Under the pieces are notes generated by a model. The model was not told the DNA's origin, searched no databases, and was given only the letters and a program-made list of their open reading frames with translations. From Photobacterium sp. Ph5 (GTDB lineage: Bacteria; Pseudomonadota; Gammaproteobacteria; Enterobacterales; Vibrionaceae), in contig NZ_JADQAQ010000013.1 of NCBI RefSeq assembly GCF_022129445.1, positions 21,261-85,260 of the forward strand: a stretch of 64,000 nucleotides of DNA. Direction: 5' to 3'. Position numbers and translations under genes: made by a program. Every line of letters starts with the position of its first letter. Positions within the stretch are counted from its first letter, which is position 1. Below, piece after piece: positions 45,294 to 54,569 of this stretch.

Positions 45294-45670
45294 GGCTATT
45301 TCTTCCTGTGTTTTGAACTAAATAATGGAATAAACGATTAATCGTAATGGTTATAACGCTAACCATCACAGTTGCTTGGTTATTGAACGTTTTTGTTTCG
45401 ATATGGTTAACTGTTATGTTTAAATTTTGTTTATATATTAATCTTTTGTTTTTGATTGGGCTTATATTCTTATTTATTGGCTATATGTGGTTCTTTATTT
45501 TGGTTTTAACCCTTTACATATAGATTATGTGGTGTTTATTTCTACACTATTGCCAAGAATGCTGTTTTTATCCATTATGTTTTCGTTGGTTATATATGTT
45601 TAATTTTGTAGTCAACGCAGATAATTATAAAAACACAACACATAACCCATAGAAGAGTGGAAGGTGCAGT
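45294..45670. other. trmN6/brnQ divergent intergenic region (377 bp)
   Basis: T-rich spacer that must hold both promoters. It contains one operator-like inverted repeat, ATGGTTA-6-TAACCAT (45347-45366), with the half-site ATGGTTA again at 45403. No leader peptide, riboswitch or extra gene is seen. Confidence 0.45.
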
Positions 45671-46987
45671 TTGAAAAAGACACTCAAAGTAACAGACATT
45701 ATAGCGTTAGGTTTTATGACTTTCGCTTTCTTTCTTGGTGCTGGAAATATTATTTTTCCACCATTAGCTGGTCAACTTGCCGGTGAAAATATGCTTTCGG
45801 CAATGTTTGGCTTTTTAGTCACTGCCGTTGGTCTACCTTTAATTGGCATTATTGCTGTAGCAATGGCTGGAGGTGGTTGGCAGGGGTTAACCCGTGATTT
45901 ACCCTCAAAAATCGCAACATTAATGGCGGTGCTGATTTTTATTATTATTGGTCCTGCTTTTGCTGCGCCGCGAACAGGTTTAGTTGCTTATGAAATGGCA
46001 GTAAAACCATTTATGGCTGCAGATGCTGGTCAAGCAAGCTTAACGACTTTTTCTGTGCTCTTTTTTGCAGTAGCCCTATTTTTTGCTTGGTCTCGTGGCA
46101 AGCTTATCGACATGATTGGTAAGTTCTTAACACCTGCATTGTTCATCGTATTGGCTGTACTAGCCATTGCAGTATTTGTTAACCCACAAGGTTCGGTTGT
46201 TGCAGCACAAGGTGAGTATGTAACACAGGCCTTCACTAAAGGTTTCCTTGAAGGTTATAACACCATGGATACTTTCGCTGCCTTGATGTTTGGTATGCTG
46301 ATTGTTGATGTGATCCGCAGTAAAGGTGTTAGTGATGAAAAGACAACCTGTACCTATCTGATTTACGCTGGTCTCATTGCTGCTGCAGGTTTAGCTTTTG
46401 TATATATCTCATTATTTTACTTAGGCGCGACCAGTACAGCAATTGCACCTAATGCGGGTAATGGTGGCGTTATCTTAACTGGTTATGTGATGGCGTTATT
46501 TGGTGCGCCGGGTCAGGTGATCCTATCTGCAATTGTATTACTTGCCTGTTTAACGACAGCGATCGGTTTGATCAGTGCATGTGCAGATTACTTCAGCTCT
46601 TTAACATCATTGTCTTACAAAAAGTGGGCGGTGATCTTAGCGGTAATATGTGCAGTGGTAGCCAATGTGGGTTTAAACCAGCTGATTGCGTTATCTGTAC
46701 CTGTGTTATTTGCATTGTATCCAGTCGCTATTGCACTGGTTGCACTAACTTTAGTCCGTAAATGGTTACCGAATCCACGTTTAGCATACCGTGTTGTGCT
46801 GTTGGTTTCTTTTATCTTTAGCATGATTGATGTGGCGAAGTACTTGAAGTTTGATGTATCAATGTTCAGTGATTTACCACTATTTAATTATGGTATGGGG
46901 TGGGTATTACCGACTTTGATTGCGTTAGTGATTACACGCTTCATTGGTGGTAAATCGATAGGCTCGCATCAAGATAAGTTAGCGTAA
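45671..46987 (+). CDS. brnQ: Branched-chain amino acid Na+ (or H+) symporter BrnQ
   Basis: A 438-residue LIV-II family transporter with about twelve membrane helices, importing leucine, isoleucine and valine. The N-terminal VTDIIALGFMTFAFFLGAGNIIFPP is the hallmark of the family, and GPAFAAPRTGLVAYEM is the next conserved loop. The start is TTG at 45671 with GGAAGG upstream; the only ATG in frame nearby falls inside the conserved first helix, so TTG is preferred. Terminated at 47009. Confidence 0.93.
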   Translation: MKKTLKVTDIIALGFMTFAFFLGAGNIIFPPLAGQLAGENMLSAMFGFLVTAVGLPLIGIIAVAMAGGGWQGLTRDLPSKIATLMAVLIFIIIGPAFAAPRTGLVAYEMAVKPFMAADAGQASLTTFSVLFFAVALFFAWSRGKLIDMIGKFLTPALFIVLAVLAIAVFVNPQGSVVAAQGEYVTQAFTKGFLEGYNTMDTFAALMFGMLIVDVIRSKGVSDEKTTCTYLIYAGLIAAAGLAFVYISLFYLGATSTAIAPNAGNGGVILTGYVMALFGAPGQVILSAIVLLACLTTAIGLISACADYFSSLTSLSYKKWAVILAVICAVVANVGLNQLIALSVPVLFALYPVAIALVALTLVRKWLPNPRLAYRVVLLVSFIFSMIDVAKYLKFDVSMFSDLPLFNYGMGWVLPTLIALVITRFIGGKSIGSHQDKLA

Positions 46988-47008
46988 TTTGTTGTGAGAA
47001 CGATATTG

Positions 47009-47035
47009 AAAGGGATGCCATGTGCATCCCTTTTT
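47009..47035. terminator. Terminator between brnQ and fldB
   Basis: Stem AAAGGGATGC/GCATCCCTTT with loop CATGT and a short T-run. Confidence 0.85.
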
Positions 47036-47058
47036 GTATATATACGATCTGTGATTGC

Positions 47059-47580
47059 TCACAAGGTCTCGGCGTACTCAAGCATAATTTGCTCACACCA
47101 TTGGGTGATTCGCTGGTCGGAGAGTTCATATTGACCATCTTCATCTAACGCTAAACCAACAAAAAATTGTTTATCTTCAGTAAGGGCTTTTGATGCTTCA
47201 AATTGGTAGCTATCATCATTAGGCCAGTAGCCAATAAATTGAACGCCAGCTTCCAATAGTTTGTCATGCAGCATTCCCATCGCATCAAGAAACCACTCGG
47301 TGTAACCTTCTTGATCGCCTAAGCCAAATAATGCAATGGTTTTATTGGTTAAACGTAATCCATCAAGCTGCTGCCACACGGCTTCCCAATCTTCTTGCAG
47401 TTCACCAAAGTCCCAGGTTGAGATACCTAAAATAAGCATATCAAACTGGTTCATCTCATTGATATCTGCTTCTTTAATATTACGCAGTTCAATCAGTTCA
47501 GCGCCAATACAATCACGGATCTTTTCTGCTGCCATTTCGGTATAGCAGGTGGTTGAGCCATAAAACAAACCGATTTTCAT
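47059..47580 (-). CDS. fldB: Flavodoxin FldB
   Basis: A 173-residue long-chain flavodoxin, an FMN electron carrier. The FMN-phosphate loop is YGSTTCYTE near the N-terminus; the ring-binding parts are [13 protein letters not shown] and [16 protein letters not shown]. Sequence and length match E. coli FldB (173) better than FldA. AGGATA precedes ATG 47580. It is divergent from xerD, as in E. coli. Confidence 0.95.
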   Translation of the reverse strand: MKIGLFYGSTTCYTEMAAEKIRDCIGAELIELRNIKEADINEMNQFDMLILGISTWDFGELQEDWEAVWQQLDGLRLTNKTIALFGLGDQEGYTEWFLDAMGMLHDKLLEAGVQFIGYWPNDDSYQFEASKALTEDKQFFVGLALDEDGQYELSDQRITQWCEQIMLEYAETL

Positions 47581-47794
47581 GCTGAGTATCCTAGTATTTT
47601 TATTTATTGTTTGAGTGTACCTGTAATGCCCTTATAAGCTCAATAAAGTGAATAAAAGCATTAGACATTTCCCAGCTTATTTTCTGTTGTGATAAGCCTC
47701 GTTACTTTTGGCTTAAAATACCCTATGATGAATGAAACTACTGTGTTTTTATCCATGTGTTAAAGCTTTGCTAACACAGGTATTGGAGTGATAA

Positions 47795-48691
47795 ATGGAA
47801 AACGATGACGTTATTATCGAACGTTTTCTGGATGCGATGTGGATGGAGCGAGGATTATCTGAAAATACCTTATCGTCTTACCGCAATGATTTAACCAAGC
47901 TATTGCGCTGGTTAAAACAAGAATCGCGGAATGTCATCAGTGTTTCAGTTGATGATTTACAGCGTTATCAACAATGGCTATTTGATAAAGACTATAAGCA
48001 AACCTCGCGTGCGCGTATGGTTTCTGCGATTCGTCGTTTATTTCAATATTTACATCGTGAAAAGATGCGAGACGACGATCCGAGCGCGATGCTAGTGACA
48101 CCTAAATTACCCAAACGCTTACCCAAAGATTTAAGTGAAGCGCAAGTGGATGCGTTATTAGAAGCGCCCGATGTTAATGATCCGATTGAGCTACGTGATA
48201 AAGCGATGCTTGAATTGTTGTATGCAACAGGCTTGCGTGTGACCGAACTTGTGACATTAACCATGGAAAATATTAGCTTGCGCCAAGGTGTAGTGCGGAT
48301 CACAGGTAAAGGTGATAAAGAGCGATTAGTCCCGATGGGAGAAAATGCCGTCGATTGGATTGAACAATTTATTGAAACAGGGCGTCCGCAATTACTGGGT
48401 GAGAAAAGCTCTGACGTGTTATTTCCGAGTCGTCGAGCAAGACAAATGACCCGTCAAACGTTTTGGCACCGGATTAAACATTATGCTGTTTTAGCTGGAA
48501 TTGATGCCGATACATTATCACCTCACGTAATGCGTCACGCTTTTGCAACGCATTTATTAAATTACGGTGCGGATCTTCGTGTGGTACAAATGTTGCTTGG
48601 ACATAGTGACCTATCAACGACACAAATTTATACTCATGTTGCAACTGAAAGGCTAAAACAATTACACCAAACTCACCATCCTCGCGCATAA
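47795..48691 (+). CDS. xerD: Site-specific tyrosine recombinase XerD
   Basis: A 298-residue recombinase that, with XerC, resolves chromosome dimers at dif under FtsK control. The catalytic set is complete and at E. coli numbers: R148, K172, H244, R247, H270 and the nucleophile Y279. The N-terminal SAM-like core-binding domain covers about 1-105. GGAG precedes ATG 47795. It starts the conserved run xerD-dsbC-recJ-prfB-lysS. Confidence 0.97.
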   Translation: MENDDVIIERFLDAMWMERGLSENTLSSYRNDLTKLLRWLKQESRNVISVSVDDLQRYQQWLFDKDYKQTSRARMVSAIRRLFQYLHREKMRDDDPSAMLVTPKLPKRLPKDLSEAQVDALLEAPDVNDPIELRDKAMLELLYATGLRVTELVTLTMENISLRQGVVRITGKGDKERLVPMGENAVDWIEQFIETGRPQLLGEKSSDVLFPSRRARQMTRQTFWHRIKHYAVLAGIDADTLSPHVMRHAFATHLLNYGADLRVVQMLLGHSDLSTTQIYTHVATERLKQLHQTHHPRA

Positions 48692-48851
48692 TTATGAGAG
48701 AGTATTAGGTAAATTAGCGAATACTATTGGCGTTCTGTTAGAGTTAACTTATGCTTGCCTAACAAATAAAAGTAGAAAGCTTGAAACTATTTTACGATGA
48801 ATTAGGTCTCATAGAGATTGAGAATCTCATCTTTAATTAAGGATAAATTAA

Positions 48852-49580
48852 ATGCACTTTATCAGCCGAACAATTGTGGCAACTGCGGTTGCTTTAACGG
48901 CTTTTTCAGCGGCAGCAAAGCCAGATGAAGCGGCGATTAGTCAGCAGCTAGCTAAAATAGGTTTAACACCTTCATCGATTGAAGCGTCTCCGATTTCAGG
49001 ATTAAATGAAATCATGACAGAACGTGGTATTGTCTATGCTTCTGATGATGGTAAGTATTTTGTCGTTGGTCACTTATACGAAAATAATGGTGTACAGCCT
49101 GTTAACTTAACAGAGCAAAAAATGGCAAAAATGAACAAGGACAAAATTGCAGCGATGGAAAAAGACATGATTGTCTATCCTGCAAAGAACGAAAAATATG
49201 TCGTTACCGTGTTCACTGATACAAGCTGTGGCTACTGTCGTAAATTACACAATGAGATCAAAGGCTATAATGATGAAGGCATCACAGTTCGTTATCTAGC
49301 TTTCCCTCGTGGTGGTGAGCGTTCTAGCAACTTTAACCAAATGAGTGCGATTTGGGGGGCTAAAGATCGTGCTAAAGCGATGGATGATGCCAAGAGTGGA
49401 AATTTTGATGCAAGTAAGATCACACCACGCCCAGATCTAGTTCGTGCACAATACGATCTTGGCGTTGCAATGGGTGTTAACGGTACGCCTGCTATTGTTC
49501 TCGCTGATGGTACGATGATCCCTGGTTACCAACCACCGGCAGCATTACGTCAGCTACTTGATAGCCAACCAAAAAGCTAA
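48852..49580 (+). CDS. dsbC: Thiol:disulfide interchange protein DsbC
   Basis: A 242-residue periplasmic disulfide isomerase. The signal peptide spans about 1-22 (cleavage after SAAA). The N-terminal dimerisation domain is followed by a thioredoxin domain with active site CGYC (C126, C129), and NGTPAIVLADG carries the cis-proline loop. AAGGA precedes ATG 48852. DsbC acts on wrongly paired disulfides and is kept reduced by DsbD. Confidence 0.95.
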   Translation: MHFISRTIVATAVALTAFSAAAKPDEAAISQQLAKIGLTPSSIEASPISGLNEIMTERGIVYASDDGKYFVVGHLYENNGVQPVNLTEQKMAKMNKDKIAAMEKDMIVYPAKNEKYVVTVFTDTSCGYCRKLHNEIKGYNDEGITVRYLAFPRGGERSSNFNQMSAIWGAKDRAKAMDDAKSGNFDASKITPRPDLVRAQYDLGVAMGVNGTPAIVLADGTMIPGYQPPAALRQLLDSQPKS

Positions 49581-49608
49581 TTGATTGTAGTCGATAATTG
49601 AAGAATAG

Positions 49609-49638
49609 AAAGCCTGAGCACTGTGTTCAGGCTTTTTT
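49609..49638 (+). terminator. Terminator after dsbC
   Basis: Stem AAAGCCTGA/TCAGGCTTT around a 9-base loop with six T; it separates dsbC from recJ, so recJ probably has its own promoter or relies on read-through. Confidence 0.8.
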
Positions 49639-49694
49639 GTTATAGGCTATTTCGTTACTATGAAAAGATAATAATACTGATAAGAAGCCTGATT

Positions 49695-51419
49695 ATGATT
49701 GAAATTAAACGTCGCCCTTTAGCTGATACCGATGGATTCTCAGATCAAATTCCTCTGATCTTACAACGTATTTATGCGAGTCGCGGAATTAAAAATGATA
49801 CGGAGTTAGAGCGTAGTGCCAAAGGGCTACTTAATTATAATCAGCTTCATGGTATGACTACAGCAGTTCAGTTGTTAGTGGATGCGCTTACGCAAAACAC
49901 ACGAATTATCATTGTCGGTGATTTTGATGCTGATGGCGCAACAAGCTCAGCGTTGTCTGTATTAGCGCTTCGTATGCTCGGCTGTCAAAACGTGGATTAT
50001 CTCGTTCCTAACCGTTTCGACGATGGTTATGGTCTAAGCCCTGAAGTAGTAGAACAAGCTATTGAACGTGGCGCAGAGCTGATTATGACCGTGGATAACG
50101 GGGTCTCTTCGATTGCTGGTGTTGCAGCAGCTAAAGAAAAGGGACTTACCGTATTAGTTACCGATCACCACTTGCCAGGCGATTGTTTACCGATCGCCGA
50201 TGCAATTGTAAATCCAAACTTGAATGAATGTGGTTTCCCGTCTAAAGCCTTGTGTGGTGTCGGGGTTGCTTTCTACCTCATGCTGGCACTGCGCGCTGAA
50301 TTGCGTCAGAGAGGCTGGTTTGAACAGCAAGGTATCGCCATGCCTAATCTGGCTGAATTACTCGATTTAGTCGCACTGGGAACTGTAGCTGATGTCGTTG
50401 CACTGGATGGCAATAATCGTATTTTAGTACATCAAGGCTTACAACGTATTCGTGCGGGTAAGTGTCGTCCTGGTATTCAGGCGCTAATTGAGGTTGCCAA
50501 TCGAGATCCAGCGCGTTTAGTGACCAGTGACTTAGGATTTGCCTTAGGGCCTCGTATTAATGCCGCAGGACGATTAGATGATATGTCGTTTGGGGTTGAA
50601 CTCCTGTTGTGTGACAACATTCAATCAGCGCGTCGTATGGCATCAGAGCTAGATGGCTTAAATCAGACTCGAAAAGAAATAGAGCAGGGCATGAAAGATG
50701 AGGCCTTAGCGATTTGTGAGCGTTTGAAGTTTAATCAGCAAGATATGCCTTATGGTTTAGTGCTATTCCAGCGCGATTGGCACCAAGGTGTGATTGGTAT
50801 TTTAGCCTCACGTATTAAAGATAAATATCATCGTCCAGTGATCGCCTTTGCCGATGCGGGTAACGGTGAAATTAAAGGCTCATGTCGTTCAATTGCGGGT
50901 TTACATATGCGTGATGCGTTAGATCTTGTTGATACCCAAAATCCAGGGATGATTTTAAAGTTTGGTGGTCACGCGATGGCGGCAGGACTTACTATCCCTG
51001 AAGATAAATTAGATGCTTTTAGCAAAGCGTTTGATGCGGTGGTACGCAATGTACTTGATGAGGAAGCATTGAAAGGAGTATTGATGACGGATGGTGAGTT
51101 AGGCTGTCATGAATTAAACCTAGATGTGGCTGAAATTCTTCGTGCTGGCGGTCCTTGGGGGCAGCAATTCCCTGAGCCAACTTTTGATGGCACTTTTCGA
51201 TTGTTACATCAAAAGTTAGTAGGGGGGAAACATCTTAAGATGATGGTAGAGCCTCTGAGTGGCGGTAGCGTAATTGATGCGATTGCGTTTAACGTGGATC
51301 TGAAACGCTGGCCTGATGCATCAGTTCAACAAGTTGAGTTAGTTTACCGCTTAGATGTTAATGAATATCGAGGTAATCGCAGTGTGCAATTGATGGTTGA
51401 GCATTTGAACGCGAAATAA
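49695..51419 (+). CDS. recJ: Single-stranded-DNA-specific 5'-3' exonuclease RecJ
   Basis: A 574-residue DHH-family exonuclease used in mismatch repair and RecF-pathway recombination. Motif I is GDFDADG (75-81), the DHH motif is D157-H158-H159 in VTDHHLPGD, and the DHHA1 domain shows FGGHAMAAGL. I chose ATG 49695 (MIEIKRRPL) to match the E. coli start; the frame opens 24 codons earlier across the dsbC terminator. mutH, whose pathway uses RecJ, is 8 kb away. Confidence 0.95.
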   Translation: MIEIKRRPLADTDGFSDQIPLILQRIYASRGIKNDTELERSAKGLLNYNQLHGMTTAVQLLVDALTQNTRIIIVGDFDADGATSSALSVLALRMLGCQNVDYLVPNRFDDGYGLSPEVVEQAIERGAELIMTVDNGVSSIAGVAAAKEKGLTVLVTDHHLPGDCLPIADAIVNPNLNECGFPSKALCGVGVAFYLMLALRAELRQRGWFEQQGIAMPNLAELLDLVALGTVADVVALDGNNRILVHQGLQRIRAGKCRPGIQALIEVANRDPARLVTSDLGFALGPRINAAGRLDDMSFGVELLLCDNIQSARRMASELDGLNQTRKEIEQGMKDEALAICERLKFNQQDMPYGLVLFQRDWHQGVIGILASRIKDKYHRPVIAFADAGNGEIKGSCRSIAGLHMRDALDLVDTQNPGMILKFGGHAMAAGLTIPEDKLDAFSKAFDAVVRNVLDEEALKGVLMTDGELGCHELNLDVAEILRAGGPWGQQFPEPTFDGTFRLLHQKLVGGKHLKMMVEPLSGGSVIDAIAFNVDLKRWPDASVQQVELVYRLDVNEYRGNRSVQLMVEHLNAK

Positions 51420-51598
51420 GTATTATTTTCAACTTTTGACAATGAATACCTTAGCGGCGAGGTTTTCAAGACTGATTAAGCCTAGAATCTCGCCATTTTA
51501 TTATTAATTTTCTTATAACCTTTCTCTCCCTCTGTATATTCTATCTACAATTCGATAGAATCTTTCGGTTATGTCCATTTCGACAATGAAGAGTGGCA

Positions 51599-52697
51599 AT
51601 GTTCGAGATTAATCCTATTAAAAACCGACTTGAGGATGTGTCAGCACGTACTGATACCCTTAGGGGGTACCTTTGACTACGATGCTAAGAAAGAGCGTCT
51701 AGAAGAGGTAAACGCAGAATTAGAGCAACCAGATGTATGGAATGAACCTGATCGCGCACAAGCGTTAGGTAAAGAGCGTGCATCACTGGAAGCGGTAGTT
51801 GAAACCATTGACCTACTAGATCAAGGCGTTGAAGACGTTGAAGGTTTATTAGAGTTGGCGGTGGAAGAAAATGATCAAGAAACATTTGATGAGATTGAAC
51901 CTGAGTTAGCTGAGCTTGAAGCTAAGTTAGCTAAGTTAGAGTTTCGTCGTATGTTTGCAGGCGATCACGATGCCTCTGATTGTTACCTTGACCTTCAAGC
52001 AGGCTCTGGTGGTACAGAAGCACAAGATTGGACTTCAATGATGCTACGCATGTATTTGCGTTGGGCTGATGCTAAAGGTTTTAAAACCGAAATCATTGAA
52101 ATCTCTGATGGCGATGTTGCTGGTCTGAAATCAGTTACAGTTCGAATCAGCGGAGAGTATGCTTATGGCTGGTTACGTACTGAAACAGGCGTTCACCGTT
52201 TAGTGCGTAAGTCACCGTTTGATTCAGGTGGTCGTCGCCATACTTCTTTTGCTTCAGCATTCGTTTATCCTGAAATTGATGACAATATCGTGATTGATAT
52301 TAACCCATCAGATTTACGTATTGACGTATACCGTGCATCAGGCGCGGGTGGTCAGCACGTTAACACCACGGAATCTGCGGTACGTATTACCCACCTTCCA
52401 ACTAATATTGTGGTGCAATGTCAGAACGATCGCTCTCAGCATAAAAACAAAGATCAGGCAATGAAGCAGTTAAAAGCAAAATTGTTTGAATATGAAATGC
52501 AGAAGCAAAATGCTGAAAAGCAAGCCAGTGAAGATACAAAATCCGACATTGGTTGGGGTAGTCAAATTCGTTCATACGTACTTGATGACTCTCGCATTAA
52601 AGATTTACGTACTGGGGTGGAAAATCGTAACACCCAAGCAGTACTGGACGGTGATTTAGACCGTTTTATAGAAGCAAGCCTGAAATCAGGTCTTTAA
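51599..52697 (+). CDS. prfB: Peptide chain release factor 2, with programmed +1 frameshift
   Basis: RF2 releases peptides at UGA and UAA. The frame from ATG 51599 codes 25 residues and meets UGA at 51674. A +1 shift after CTT (51671-51673) continues in the frame ending at 52697, giving 365 residues, the E. coli length. The second part holds the SPF codon-reading tripeptide ([10 protein letters not shown]) and the GGQ catalytic motif (SGAGGQHVN). The residue before SGAGGQ (position 246 in E. coli) is Ala, as in most bacteria, not the Thr of K-12. Coordinates cover both parts of the joined CDS. Confidence 0.96.
51659..51677 (+). promoter_or_regulatory. prfB autoregulatory frameshift site
   Basis: CTT AGG GGG TAC CTT TGA C: an internal Shine-Dalgarno (AGGGGG, 51662-51667) three bases before the slippery CTT-TGA-C. 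When RF2 is scarce, ribosomes pause at UGA and slip +1. The arrangement is as in E. coli except for one synonymous base. Confidence 0.97.
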
Positions 52698-52729
52698 CCG
52701 AATTTCGGTAAAAATTTAAGGGTTACCCC

Positions 52730-54235
52730 ATGACTGATCAATTACAAGATGAGAATAAGCTGATTGCTGAGCGTCGCGCTAAATTAGATATGATCCGCGA
52801 AAACTGCAAAGCAAATGGCCACCCCAATGATTTCCGTCGCGATAGCTTAGCGGCAGATTTAAATGCAAAATACGGTGAAATGACCAAAGAAGAGCTTGAA
52901 GAAGCAGGTCATGTATTTGCAATCGCGGGTCGTATTATGGCTAAGCGTGGTCCTTTCTTAGCTATTCAAGATGTATCTGGTCGTATTCAAGCTTACGCAT
53001 CAAAAGATGTGCAGAAAGAGCTAAAAGAGAAGTATTCAGGTTTAGATATCGGTGACATTATCGGTATTAAAGGTGCGCTTCATAAGTCAGGTAAAGGTGA
53101 TCTTTACGTGAATATGGATGAGTACGAGCTGCTAACAAAAGCACTACGTCCTTTACCTGAAAAATTCCATGGTTTAACTGACCAAGAAATGCGTTACCGT
53201 CAGCGTTATGTTGACCTTATCGTGAACGAAGATTCACGTCATGCATTTGTGGTTCGTTCAAAAGTGGTATCTGCGATCCGTAGCTTCATGGTAACGAAAG
53301 GTTTCATGGAAGTTGAAACACCAATGATGCATGTGATCCCTGGTGGTGCAACAGCTCGTCCATTTATCACACACCATAACGCACTAGATATCGACATGTA
53401 CCTACGTGTTGCCCCAGAGCTTTACCTTAAGCGTCTAGTGGTTGGTGGTTTTGAGCGTGTATTCGAAATCAACCGTAACTTCCGTAACGAAGGTCTATCT
53501 CCTCGTCATAATCCTGAATTCACTATGATGGAATTCTACATGGCGTACGCAGATTATAACGATCTGATGGATTTGACAGAAGAAATGCTAAGCAGCATCG
53601 CAATTGATGTTCTAGGTTCTTCTAAAATGCCATACGGTGAGTTTGAAGTTGAATTTGCAGGTCCATACACACGTATGAGCATGTTAGATGCTATCAAGCA
53701 GTACAACCCAGAGCACGCTGAAATCCAAGCATTAACTTACGAAGGCGTTGCTGATCGTGAGCTAATGGTGAAGATTGCTAAATCTGTACACGTTGATGTG
53801 GAAGATTTCTGGACTTGTGGTCAGCTGCTAGAAGAGATCTTCGGTGAAACCGCTGAACCTCAACTAATGCAACCAACCTTCATTACTGAGTACCCAGCAG
53901 ATATTTCTCCACTAGCTCGTCGTAACGATGAAAACCCATTCATTACAGATCGTTTTGAATTCTTCATTGGTGGTCGTGAAGTAGCAAATGGTTTCTCTGA
54001 GCTTAACGATGCACAAGATCAAGACCAACGCTTTAAAGCGCAGGTTGATGCTAAAGATGCGGGTGATGATGAAGCAATGTACTACGATGCAGACTACATT
54101 ACTGCACTAGAGCACGGCTTACCACCAACAGCGGGTCAGGGTATTGGTATCGATCGCCTAGTGATGCTATTTACGAATACGCACACTATCCGTGACGTGA
54201 TCCTATTCCCTGCAATGCGACCTCAAAGCAACTAA
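52730..54235 (+). CDS. lysS: Lysyl-tRNA synthetase (class II)
   Basis: A 501-residue synthetase for tRNA-Lys. The N-terminal OB-fold anticodon domain (about 60-150, [19 protein letters not shown]) precedes the class II core. Motif 2 is [20 protein letters not shown] and motif 3 is [15 protein letters not shown] precedes ATG 52730, 32 bases after prfB, so the two are likely one operon, as in E. coli. Confidence 0.97.
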   Translation: MTDQLQDENKLIAERRAKLDMIRENCKANGHPNDFRRDSLAADLNAKYGEMTKEELEEAGHVFAIAGRIMAKRGPFLAIQDVSGRIQAYASKDVQKELKEKYSGLDIGDIIGIKGALHKSGKGDLYVNMDEYELLTKALRPLPEKFHGLTDQEMRYRQRYVDLIVNEDSRHAFVVRSKVVSAIRSFMVTKGFMEVETPMMHVIPGGATARPFITHHNALDIDMYLRVAPELYLKRLVVGGFERVFEINRNFRNEGLSPRHNPEFTMMEFYMAYADYNDLMDLTEEMLSSIAIDVLGSSKMPYGEFEVEFAGPYTRMSMLDAIKQYNPEHAEIQALTYEGVADRELMVKIAKSVHVDVEDFWTCGQLLEEIFGETAEPQLMQPTFITEYPADISPLARRNDENPFITDRFEFFIGGREVANGFSELNDAQDQDQRFKAQVDAKDAGDDEAMYYDADYITALEHGLPPTAGQGIGIDRLVMLFTNTHTIRDVILFPAMRPQSN

Positions 54236-54569
54236 CTTTAAGCGCTGATATAAAAAGCCACCGTTTATCGGTGGTTTTTTTTCCTCAAAATAAAGTAATA
54301 CAATCTAAGTGATGCCGTTTAGTTGTTTGGTTTTTATTTTGTTGTATTAAAAATGAATGTTATTTCTAAATTCATTGAGACTGTGACGTCTTTCGATAAA
54401 ATGTAATTTTTAGGATAAAAATAAGGCCTGTAGTTTGAATTTAATAGTAAACATGTTGCGCACTAGTATGGCGTACATATAGTATTGTTATGGATTTGGT
54501 ACGGTTATTATTAAGACAGATTACAACAACAGTCGTGCTACGTAATAACGTTATCAAGGGCGATTAGGG
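54236..54569. other. lysS-vpsR intergenic region (334 bp)
   Basis: Apart from the lysS terminator the stretch is AT-rich and must contain the promoter of the VpsR-like gene. I cannot point to a specific promoter or operator. Confidence 0.4.
54252..54282 (+). terminator. Terminator of prfB-lysS
   Basis: Stem CCACCG/CGGTGG with loop TTTAT, extended by A/T pairing, then eight T. Confidence 0.88.

Noticed and set aside
51630..52697. prfB as a gene starting at an internal ATG, or a broken frame
   Set aside because: The in-frame UGA at 51674 has the full RF2 frameshift signal, so it is programmed, not a mutation.
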